Of a stretch of 5,483 nt of DNA, positions 1-5,483 are shown piece after piece. Origin of the DNA: an uncultured Cellvibrio sp. (GTDB taxonomy: Bacteria; Pseudomonadota; Gammaproteobacteria; Pseudomonadales; Cellvibrionaceae); the NCBI GenBank assembly GCA_946886255.1, contig CAMPIG010000335.1, positions 1 to 5,483 on the forward strand, given 5' to 3'. Position 1 is the first letter of the stretch. Every line of letters starts with the position of its first letter. Position numbers and translations under genes: made by a program. A model generated the notes under the pieces. It had not been told where the DNA came from, made no database searches, and worked only from the letters and a program-made list of their open reading frames with translations.

Positions 1-971
1 GCCCGCCCGCGCCGTTGATCCGCGCTGGCCTGGCTGATACGCGTCGTGCGCAAACGAGTGATACCTGTTCGCTGCTCGTACTCGGCTCGACGCACCAGAC
101 CAGAATCAATGACCAATGTCACGTCAGCAATGGTCAGGGATGTTTCAGCAATATTGGTGGCCAAAATCAGGCGCGCGCCCTGAGCGGGATCGAGCGCTTG
201 CAACTGCTCCCGAGCCGTGACCCGACTGTGAAGACGCACAATCCTGTGGCTCGGGTAACGATGCAAGACAGCTTGCGCACAGGCTTCAATGTCACGCCAA
301 CCCGGTAAAAAAACCAGTGTGGTTTGCTGCTGCCAATCGGGACAAGATTGCAAAGCGCGCAGTAAATGATCGTCAAGTTTTTCTGCTTGACCATAGGCAT
401 TTTGTTTGGGAGGCTGAAATTCCGTTGTCACCGGAAAACAGCGGCCGGGGGCAAATAAACGCTGGGGAACCTGGCGCTGTAAGCCGGGGTCCGGCGTTGC
501 ACTCATCAACACCAGTTGCAGGTCATCACGCAGAATCTGTACTTCCTGTAACAACGCCCAAGCAAGGTCCTGGTTGACGGCACGCTCATGGATTTCATCG
601 AGCATGACAATCCCCACACCGTCGAGCAGCGGATTACGCAACAGATGCTGCAACAAAATTCCCGGTGTCATCAACAACAATCGTGTCTTCGCGCTGCTGC
701 AATTGTCATAAGGGATTTGATAACCAACTGTCTCGCCTGCCACCTCACCAACCAGTCCCGCTAAACGAGTAGCCAGTGCCTGGGCTGCAAGCACCCTCGG
801 TTGCACCAACCACACTGACTGCCCATCGGGCACGGCATCCAGTACCCACAAGGGCGCCAGCGTCGATTTACCAGCCCCTGGCTCCGCCTCAAGCAGCAGC
901 GTTCCCGCCTGAAGGGTGTTCATGAAGGATTCGCGGTAAAGACTCAAAGGTAATTCAGGCAAGTTCATCAT
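1..971 (-). CDS. hrpB: ATP-dependent DEAH-box RNA helicase, HrpB type, N-terminal part (3' end beyond window)
   Basis: The minus-strand frame is open from 971 to the window edge (323 full codons), so only the N-terminal part is present; HrpB proteins are usually about 800 residues or more. The superfamily 2 helicase motifs appear in order: motif I GAGKST (residues 32-37), Ia QPRVLAAQ (57-64), II DEIHER (125-130), III SAT (157-159), IV LVFLPG (219-224), V ATNIAETSLT (271-280), and the start of VI, QRRGR (319-323), where the window cuts. By family these bind and hydrolyse ATP and act on RNA in the cytoplasm; the physiological role of HrpB is poorly defined. The stretch TGITRLRTTRISQASADQR favours HrpB over HrpA. 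Motif II is DEIH where E. coli HrpB has DEFH, and motif Ia lacks the usual PRRLAAR, so this is a divergent member. Two adjacent ATGs (971 and 968) can start it; neither has a clear Shine-Dalgarno. It begins 22 bases after the stop of the DUF6445-like gene, suggesting co-transcription. Confidence 0.85.
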   Translation of the reverse strand, partial: MMNLPELPLSLYRESFMNTLQAGTLLLEAEPGAGKSTLAPLWVLDAVPDGQSVWLVQPRVLAAQALATRLAGLVGEVAGETVGYQIPYDNCSSAKTRLLLMTPGILLQHLLRNPLLDGVGIVMLDEIHERAVNQDLAWALLQEVQILRDDLQLVLMSATPDPGLQRQVPQRLFAPGRCFPVTTEFQPPKQNAYGQAEKLDDHLLRALQSCPDWQQQTTLVFLPGWRDIEACAQAVLHRYPSHRIVRLHSRVTAREQLQALDPAQGARLILATNIAETSLTIADVTLVIDSGLVRRAEYEQRTGITRLRTTRISQASADQRRGR

Positions 972-993
972 CAGACCATGGGATAAGGCGGAA

Positions 994-1707
994 CTAATCC
1001 CGACAAAAAATAAATGTATTAATGGACAAACGTCCACTCCGCGGATCAGGGTTAAAGGCAAAGTCTTCAGGAATATTCCCGGAATGGAGGCTGGTGCAAG
1101 GATAGATGAGGATACGATTGAATACCGCATCGTACGCCGCTATCTGTTCAAACAAACTGTTACTGCCATTCATATAGCGGGCAGACAGTCCACCTTGTTG
1201 CTTTACCTCCGATTCCAGTGTCTCGCGATAATGCGTAAGGCGCTTATGATCGACAAATTCATACCCGGTATGCCGGTGTCGATAAAATGCTGTGCCACCT
1301 TGTTTACCGGAACATAGAAAATGTACTGCAGCCAACTCGGAACGTTTGGTGGAATCATAATGCGGAATACGGTGCGGAAGTCGGAGATGCTGCGGCGATG
1401 TCATGACCATAGAAAAATCTGCCTGCGCACCGGTGATATCAACTGCTTTCAAGTCGAAAGTTTGATATATCAAATCACCGAGCAACTGACGAAACGCAGA
1501 CAGATATTTATCAGGTGCCGGCGAACGCACCCCGGGATAACCCGGTCCGGCGGGCTGGAACTGGCCAAAGCGGACCACATAATCAACCAGACTTTCGGCG
1601 TTAGCCAAAAAATTATCAATAATCAGGATTGGCTCACCCTCCTGCCCTACCCTGTCCACCCGACTACGAAAATCTTCATGCAGCTGCGCGTTCGATTGCT
1701 GATACAT
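994..1707 (-). CDS. DUF6445-like protein, putative Fe(II)/2-oxoglutarate-dependent oxygenase
   Basis: This is a complete 237-residue soluble protein without signal peptide or membrane helix. It resembles the DUF6445 family, which has no established function and in related bacteria is often found near TonB-dependent receptors and tryptophan halogenase-like genes (recalled family knowledge). The sequence shows a plausible iron-oxygenase core: HYD at 116-118 (HxD), a following beta-strand region with GGTAFYRHR (138-145), a distal histidine in LHSGN (207-211) and an arginine in GRLSINTF (225-232), matching the HxD...H...R order that binds iron and 2-oxoglutarate in prolyl-hydroxylase-like enzymes. 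The N-terminal IIDNFL (29-34) also fits the opening of such folds. The catalytic role and any substrate are inferred. The ATG at 1707 lacks a strong Shine-Dalgarno; upstream is only A-rich. It is followed closely by the helicase gene on the same strand and diverges from the gene at 1883. Confidence 0.85.
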   Translation of the reverse strand: MYQQSNAQLHEDFRSRVDRVGQEGEPILIIDNFLANAESLVDYVVRFGQFQPAGPGYPGVRSPAPDKYLSAFRQLLGDLIYQTFDLKAVDITGAQADFSMVMTSPQHLRLPHRIPHYDSTKRSELAAVHFLCSGKQGGTAFYRHRHTGYEFVDHKRLTHYRETLESEVKQQGGLSARYMNGSNSLFEQIAAYDAVFNRILIYPCTSLHSGNIPEDFAFNPDPRSGRLSINTFIFCRD

Positions 1708-1785
1708 AAATAAATCATCTTTAGTTGTTTTTTGTTAGAAGTTCTTATTCTACCCGTAACATCCTAACGCGGAATATTTGCGTTT

Positions 1786-1791
1786 TATAAT
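1786..1791 (+). promoter_or_regulatory. candidate -10 box for the 1883-2437 gene
   Basis: The hexamer TATAAT is a perfect sigma70 -10 sequence, about 90 bases upstream of the start at 1883. No TTGACA-like -35 lies 16-19 bases upstream (1763-1768 reads CCTAAC), and there is no TGn extension, so a perfect -10 without a -35 is all that can be claimed. The reverse complement also reads TATAAA-like, so it could serve the opposite gene at 994-1707. Confidence 0.3.
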
Positions 1792-1863
1792 GAGTCTCAG
1801 TGTTTACGATCCGTTTATTTCTGTACTCAGATCGCCGTTGTCTGAAGTCGCACAATAACCACG

Positions 1864-1880
1864 ATCCCCCGAAGGAGGAT
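1864..1880 (+). promoter_or_regulatory. Shine-Dalgarno sequestered in a short hairpin
   Basis: The ribosome binding site AAGGAGG (1872-1878) lies 4 bases before the ATG at 1883. ATCCCCC (1864-1870) pairs with GGAGGAT (1874-1880) around a GAA loop, giving seven positions with one C-A mismatch, and a G-U pair could extend it to 1863/1881. In the mRNA the core of the ribosome binding site would be inside this stem, so translation could depend on it opening. The pairing is seen in the sequence; a regulatory role is inferred. Confidence 0.45.
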
Positions 1881-1882
1881 TT

Positions 1883-2437
1883 ATGAAGCGCTTTTACTAC
1901 ATCAGCGATGACCTTGATGATCTTGCACAAGTGGAACAGGAGCTTGAAATGGCGGGGATTGCTAAACCGCAAATCCACGTATTCAGCCATGATGATGCCG
2001 GTGTTGAACAGCGTCACCTGCACAATGTACAAGAATTTATGAAACGGGACGTGGTTCATTCAGCATTATGGGGGGCATTGATCGGTTTTGTGGCCGCCGT
2101 ACTCATTCTGTTAGCTGCTCACTTTTCCGGAATTGCCGCCCGCGTCCATTGGGCACCCTTCCTGCTGCTCGCCTTAGTTGCCTGGGGGTTTTGTACCTGG
2201 GAAGGCGGCCTCTTCGGCATGCATGTGCCTCACCATGAATTGCGCCATTTTGAAGCGGCACTAAAAGAAGGAAAACATATTCTTTTCGTCGATGTAGAAC
2301 CGGAGCAAATTGATTTACTGTCCAGCATTCACGCGCGTCATTCACACCTGAAACCTGCCGGTCAAGGCACATCAACACCAGGTTGGGCAATCCTCTGGCA
2401 AAAAAAATGGCATGACTTTATTCAGGCTATGCCATAA
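1883..2437 (+). CDS. small inner-membrane protein with two transmembrane helices, function unknown
   Basis: This is a complete 184-residue protein with a strong AAGGAGG ribosome binding site, so the start is well supported. Residues 1-58 form a soluble N-terminal domain starting MKRFYYISDDLDDLAQVEQE, with an alternating pattern that looks like a small ferredoxin-like alpha/beta unit. Two hydrophobic helices follow, about 61-80 and 89-110, separated by a short ARVHW loop, then a soluble C-terminal domain with a second strand-like HILFVDVEP (132-140). Similar pseudomonad proteins are annotated as hypothetical or as magnesium transporter-like; older databases use an unreliable 'NAD/FAD-utilizing enzyme' label. 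The MHVPHH and HARHSH clusters make it histidine-rich, which could hint at metal contact, but this is only inference. I do not assign a function. It is transcribed alone, divergent from the oxygenase-like gene and convergent with the receptor gene. Confidence 0.88.
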   Translation: MKRFYYISDDLDDLAQVEQELEMAGIAKPQIHVFSHDDAGVEQRHLHNVQEFMKRDVVHSALWGALIGFVAAVLILLAAHFSGIAARVHWAPFLLLALVAWGFCTWEGGLFGMHVPHHELRHFEAALKEGKHILFVDVEPEQIDLLSSIHARHSHLKPAGQGTSTPGWAILWQKKWHDFIQAMP

Positions 2438-2445
2438 CCACCTGC

Positions 2446-2466
2446 GGCCGCTGCCGTGCAGCGGCC
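2446..2466 (+). terminator. strong GC hairpin after the 1883-2437 gene, possible terminator
   Basis: Nine bases, GGCCGCTGC (2446-2454), pair perfectly with GCAGCGGCC (2458-2466) around a CGT loop, beginning 8 bases after the stop codon. There is no T-run immediately after it (CATTCCCC follows), so it is not a classical intrinsic terminator; it may stabilise the 3' end of the mRNA or act together with other termination signals. The same hairpin forms on the minus strand and could serve the receptor transcript coming the other way. Confidence 0.45.
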
Positions 2467-2508
2467 CATTCCCCACTATCGACTCGTCAACTTACCTCTC
2501 CTTCAGGC

Positions 2509-2524
2509 CGTGAAAAATATCACA
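2509..2524. promoter_or_regulatory. CRP/Vfr-like palindrome in the convergent spacer
   Basis: CGTGA-AAAATA-TCACA matches nine of the ten fixed positions of the CRP consensus TGTGA-N6-TCACA. It sits between two converging 3' ends with no recognisable gene start nearby, so its role is unclear. The same bases with the following T6 (2525-2530) can be read as a weak 4-bp stem plus U-run, an alternative as a poor terminator on the plus strand. Confidence 0.3.
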
Positions 2525-2619
2525 TTTTTTAGCACACCGGGCTTATCTTTGCCGCGATCTTGTTAGAGAATGCAAGCTGTTCGCGAGCGTTATTTGAGAA
2601 TTTATGCGCTGACTTCTCC

Positions 2620-2665
2620 AAACACATCTTTAAACACATCAAGATTAAAATTTATAAAACACATC
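2620..2665. repeat. three copies of AAACACATC at the 3' end of the receptor gene
   Basis: The nonamer AAACACATC occurs at 2620-2628, 2632-2640 and 2657-2665. On the minus strand the copy at 2657-2665 is the coding sequence GATGTGTTT for Asp-Val-Phe near the receptor C-terminus; the other two lie just past its stop codon. The sequence may be a small duplication of the gene tail, or chance in an A/T-rich stretch. Confidence 0.5.
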
Positions 2666-4681
2666 AATACCCGCACTCAGATTACGGCCCGGTGCAGGTT
2701 CAAACGACCGGCCGTTATTTTGGTTAACGATCACTGATCCTACATATTTTTCGTCGGTAAGATTCGCCAGTTTTATCCACGCACCCATATCCCAATTTCC
2801 CCAAGGCATTTGACTGCTTAGCGCAATATCCGCCGTTGTCGATGAGGGCGCAAAGGTTTGATTATCATCACTCGCCGCAACCCGCGCGCGATGTCGAGCG
2901 GCCAGCGACAGCGTCAAGCGTTCATCCAGTAACGGTTGCCAACGCAATTGCGCGTAGTAATTTTCCTTCGCCACACCGGGCAGGTTATTACCATCAACAT
3001 CGCCACCGCTGTATTCGGCATCCAGGTAGTTCATGCTTACGCGTAATGACCAGCTATCCGCCAACGGAATATTGCTCGCTAACTCAACACCACGTCGCTC
3101 GGTTTCAGCAGCGTTACGGTAAGTCGTTCGGCCATTGAGCGATTGATCAACCACAATTTCATTTTTGCTGGCGATATTGAACAATGTAAAATCGACTGAA
3201 ATACCCTCGGCCTTGCGATACTTTAGCCCTACCTCCTGCTGACGATTGTCAGCGGCGTCAAGCGCAGTATTCAGGCCAGTAGCCTCATTGCGATAAGCTG
3301 TTTCAGTGAGCGTCGGCGTTTCAAATCCGCGCCCTGCACTGGCAAAAAAAGTCCATTGTTCATCCAGTAAAAAATTCACGCCGAAGGCTGAAGACCATTC
3401 CGCGAATTTTTTTTCGCCGCTGTCATCTGGATTGCCGGTGACGATGAAATAATCATCCACATCAAAATGCACATCGCTATGACGCACACCGCCAAAAACT
3501 TGCCAGCGTGTAGCGGGCTGCCACTGCAGCAAACTGTAGATATCCCGACTGACCGCCTCTCCTAACTCGTCGCGCCGCAAGTCACCGGCCACACCGAATT
3601 GATTGATATAGCCACGTCGCCGATCTTCCATTTGCGACACTTCAGCGCCCAGGGTAAGGGTCACTGGCTGTGCTAAAAACTGGAAGTCGCGACTGTAATT
3701 GCCGTTCGCTCCAGCGAAATCCCGCTGTAAATCAACCACACCACCCGCACTGGTGATTGCATCGCCGGCAAATCCAAGATACTGAACGACATCCCGACTC
3801 CCTTGCCAGAACGCTGTTTGCCAGCGCCCCTCTCCGCGCTGTTGACGCAGCGTTAAAGAGACCTGGCGATGGGTTATTTCTTTACGCGTATTAAACAGCT
3901 CAGCCATTGGATTTAGTTCATGGGAATCTTCCCGCCACTGCGCTTCCGTCACGCCCAAAGGGTCTTGCAGCAAGGGATCGCGACTCGTATCCAGGCGTAA
4001 CACAGCGTCGATGCCACTGTCGCTGGTGTAATAGACCTGTGCACCGGCATGGCGACGCTCGGCACTGGCGTGAGGGCGATCGCCGTCAGTCTCCAGATTG
4101 GCAGCTTGTATCCGCGCACCCCAGTTGCCATCGCGCCATTGGCCGCTAACCGATTGCCGCGTCAAATTATCTTCGCCCACTGACAATCGGGTGCCAAGCC
4201 TCTTCTGATCCGGAGCGCTGGTTTGCAATCCGATCACACCACCAGCACCGTTGCCATAAAGTCCGGCCACCGGGCCGCGCAAAACTTCAACCGAGGTAAT
4301 TTCATCCAGCAGTACGCTGGATAATTGTCCCTGCCCGTCCGGGGTGGATAGCGGAACTCCATCAACTGATATATCGATACCACGCACACCAAATGCCGAA
4401 CGCGCACCAAAACCACGCAAGGTAACACGCGTGTCCTGTGCATAGTTAGAACGGCTGTCTACTTGCACGCCGGGTAATCCCTGCAGGATTTCGGCACTGT
4501 CAATACGCAAACCCGGTATCTGCTCATAGGTAGCAAGCTCGACGGTGGTGGTTGCCAACGGCATCGTGGAAGAACCAGTAACCACCAGGGTTTCAAGCGT
4601 TCCAGAGGCATCAGCGATGACATCTGCTGCTGTGAAAAATAGCAAGCCAGGTAAAAAAGCGGCGGCGCTTTTGAAAGGCAT
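2645..4681 (-). CDS. pqqU: TonB-dependent outer-membrane receptor, PqqU (YncD)-like, probable pyrroloquinoline quinone uptake
   Basis: A TonB-dependent receptor of 678 residues, close to the 700 of E. coli YncD/PqqU. I chose the ATG at 4681 because it has GGGAG four bases upstream and starts a signal peptide (MPFKS, then a hydrophobic stretch to about residue 23; cleavage probably near ADA/SG). The frame is open to an ATG at 4756, but that start adds 25 residues before the signal peptide. A TonB box-like ETLVVTG is at 30-36. The plug has NYAQD (79-83), RGFGARSAFGVRG (89-101), DGVPLSTPDGQGQ (107-119), VEVLRGP (131-137) and YGNGAGGV (142-149). The barrel has GNPDDSG (416-422), GRGFETPT (450-457), NEIVVD...GRTTYRNA (507-524), and the ending YVGSVIVN...NGR..EPAPGRN (646-667) with terminal Phe for BAM insertion. 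These match recalled E. coli YncD motifs, so PQQ import using TonB-ExbBD energy is the likely role. PQQ serves periplasmic dehydrogenases. Substrate is inferred from family similarity only. Confidence 0.9.
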   Translation of the reverse strand: MPFKSAAAFLPGLLFFTAADVIADASGTLETLVVTGSSTMPLATTTVELATYEQIPGLRIDSAEILQGLPGVQVDSRSNYAQDTRVTLRGFGARSAFGVRGIDISVDGVPLSTPDGQGQLSSVLLDEITSVEVLRGPVAGLYGNGAGGVIGLQTSAPDQKRLGTRLSVGEDNLTRQSVSGQWRDGNWGARIQAANLETDGDRPHASAERRHAGAQVYYTSDSGIDAVLRLDTSRDPLLQDPLGVTEAQWREDSHELNPMAELFNTRKEITHRQVSLTLRQQRGEGRWQTAFWQGSRDVVQYLGFAGDAITSAGGVVDLQRDFAGANGNYSRDFQFLAQPVTLTLGAEVSQMEDRRRGYINQFGVAGDLRRDELGEAVSRDIYSLLQWQPATRWQVFGGVRHSDVHFDVDDYFIVTGNPDDSGEKKFAEWSSAFGVNFLLDEQWTFFASAGRGFETPTLTETAYRNEATGLNTALDAADNRQQEVGLKYRKAEGISVDFTLFNIASKNEIVVDQSLNGRTTYRNAAETERRGVELASNIPLADSWSLRVSMNYLDAEYSGGDVDGNNLPGVAKENYYAQLRWQPLLDERLTLSLAARHRARVAASDDNQTFAPSSTTADIALSSQMPWGNWDMGAWIKLANLTDEKYVGSVIVNQNNGRSFEPAPGRNLSAGIDVFYKF

Positions 4682-4717
4682 AATTCTCCCTAAATACAAA
4701 TTGACACAAAAAATAAC

Positions 4718-4745
4718 ATTATCGTGTTCGATAAAATCGTGTGAA
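4718..4745 (-). promoter_or_regulatory. sigma70-type promoter for the PqqU-like receptor, with operator-like palindrome
   Basis: Read on the minus strand, TTCACA (4745-4740) is a 5/6 match to the -35 and GATAAT (4723-4718) a 5/6 match to the -10, separated by 16 bases. Transcription would start around 4711, leaving a leader of roughly 30 bases before the ATG at 4681. Between the two boxes lies a perfect palindrome CGAT-AAA-ATCG (4729-4739), and ATCGTGT is directly repeated at 4721-4727 and 4736-4742. A regulator bound there would block RNA polymerase, so repression is a reasonable inference; no known regulator is recognised. Confidence 0.5.
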
Positions 4746-4933
4746 GGTAAGAACACCGGAGACGCCGAATAGTCTCATGAGGAGAAGAAAATTGGCGCTG
4801 ACGTTTGCAAATTTTTACGCGATGAAATTATTTTTCGTCTTACGTGCCTCAGTATCAACCGGCATGCTAAATAAGTGCCCGCAAGTTTATGGCACTGTCT
4901 CTGCCAGACAAACGAACCTATGAGATCAATACG

Positions 4934-5483
4934 ATGCCTGATACGTTTGCCAAAGAGTTTCAGCTATTGCGTAGCAAATACATCGTCAACCTCACCGAGC
5001 GCGCCAACCAGATTAGCGAACTCTGGAGTATGTTGCGTTATCTGAAATGGAGCGATCAAGGCCTCCGTGCACTGCAACATCTGGCACACCAGCTGGCCGG
5101 TTCAGGGGACACCTTTGGTTTTCCTGGCATCAGTCACGCGGCCAGACAACTTGAACATTATTTAATTGAGCATCAAAACCCCGCTCAATTTATCGGTGGC
5201 ATTGAGCGCAAGGTTATCGATGAGCATATTGCTGCGTTGACGAGTCTCTTACGCGCGGCGACTGATCAATCACAGCAGGTGCTCGTGCACCAATCCACCA
5301 CTGCCGAGCCGGTCAAACAAGGACATAATAAAACAATATTTATCGTGGATGATGACACGGCACTCTCCGCTTTGTTGGCCGTTTATTTGCGCAGTGCCGG
5401 CTTTAAGGTCAGCACCTTTGAATCACCGGCCAGTTGTATGCAGCAATTGGAACAGGAACTGCCTGATGCGGTTTTGATGGATT
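4934..5483 (+). CDS. Hpt-receiver phosphorelay signalling protein, N-terminal part (3' end beyond window)
   Basis: The frame is open to the right edge (183 full codons), so the protein is incomplete. Residues 10-110 form a helical histidine phosphotransfer (Hpt) domain with the phospho-accepting His52 in AHQLAGSGDTFGF (51-63). A short linker (about 111-132) leads to a receiver domain: TIFIVDDD (134-141) supplies the acidic pair D139-D140, and Asp183 in PDAVLMD is the expected phosphorylation site, the last complete codon in the window. An Hpt followed by a receiver, with HxLAGSxxTFGF around the His, is typical of signalling proteins that often end in a GGDEF diguanylate cyclase domain, but that output lies outside and cannot be seen. 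I prefer ATG 4934 because the Hpt helix starts soon after and GAG lies 9 bases upstream; an in-frame ATG at 4889 would add 15 residues. It is divergent from the receptor gene across a 252-base spacer. No clear promoter is visible. Confidence 0.88.
   Translation, partial: MPDTFAKEFQLLRSKYIVNLTERANQISELWSMLRYLKWSDQGLRALQHLAHQLAGSGDTFGFPGISHAARQLEHYLIEHQNPAQFIGGIERKVIDEHIAALTSLLRAATDQSQQVLVHQSTTAEPVKQGHNKTIFIVDDDTALSALLAVYLRSAGFKVSTFESPASCMQQLEQELPDAVLMD

Noticed and set aside
15..577. Short open frames on both strands at 15-308, 167-400 and 317-577
   Set aside because: They overlap the helicase reading frame, whose motifs in order prove it is the coding one.
1084..1713. Plus-strand open frames at 1084-1317 and 1321-1713
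   Set aside because: They lie opposite the oxygenase-like gene at 994-1707, show no recognisable domain and lack convincing ribosome binding sites; they are antisense shadows.
2103..2390. Minus-strand open frame opposite the small membrane protein gene
   Set aside because: No domain or ribosome binding site; the plus-strand gene has a strong start and coherent membrane topology.
3907..4443. Open frames inside the receptor gene on both strands
   Set aside because: They are out of frame with a receptor whose plug and barrel motifs are continuous; low-complexity Arg/Pro-rich translations are typical of shadows.
4701..4706. TTGACA on the plus strand as a -35 for the Hpt-REC gene
   Set aside because: No -10-like hexamer lies 16-18 bases downstream, and it is almost 190 bases before the likely start codon.
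4705..4723. Fur box overlapping the receptor -10
   Set aside because: Only 12 of 19 positions match the Fur consensus; the right half (CATTATC) is perfect but the left half is poor, and A/T-rich promoters give such partial matches easily.
4682..4756. Longer receptor start at ATG 4756
   Set aside because: It would place 25 residues before a clear signal peptide, and it overlaps the predicted promoter; ATG 4681 has GGGAG at good spacing.

Overview
The window looks like a chromosomal stretch of a gammaproteobacterium with mid-range GC. Protein styles suggest a Cellvibrio-like or pseudomonad-related member of the Cellvibrionales. This placement is inferred from the kinds of protein present (a small two-helix membrane protein, a DUF6445-type protein, a PqqU-like receptor and an Hpt-REC signalling protein); no rRNA or other marker gene is present to confirm it.

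Layout: (1) Positions 1-971, minus strand, hold the N-terminal part of a DEAH-box helicase of the HrpB type, cut by the window edge inside helicase motif VI. (2) Positions 994-1707, minus strand, encode a 237-residue DUF6445-like protein that carries an HxD...H...R pattern typical of Fe(II)/2-oxoglutarate oxygenases; it ends 22 bases before the helicase start, so the two may be co-transcribed. (3) A 175-base divergent spacer leads to a plus-strand gene at 1883-2437 for a 184-residue protein with two membrane helices; its Shine-Dalgarno sequence lies inside a small hairpin. (4) A 207-base convergent spacer holds a strong hairpin, a CRP/Vfr-like palindrome and a short triplicated repeat. (5) Positions 2645-4681, minus strand, encode a TonB-dependent outer-membrane receptor that matches E. 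coli YncD/PqqU, the pyrroloquinoline quinone (PQQ) receptor, in several long motifs. (6) A 252-base divergent spacer contains a good sigma70-type promoter for the receptor, with a palindrome between its -35 and -10. (7) From 4934 to the right edge, plus strand, runs an Hpt-receiver signalling protein, cut just after its phospho-acceptor aspartate.

The genes do not form one obvious pathway. The only pairs that could be functionally linked by position are the oxygenase-like gene with the helicase (same strand, close spacing) and the receptor with the Hpt-REC regulator (divergent, shared control region). I see no tRNA, rRNA, CRISPR array, insertion sequence or attachment site. I do not see a clear new multi-gene system; the most useful leads are the uncharacterised oxygenase-like protein, the divergent helicase motifs and the control elements in the three spacers.
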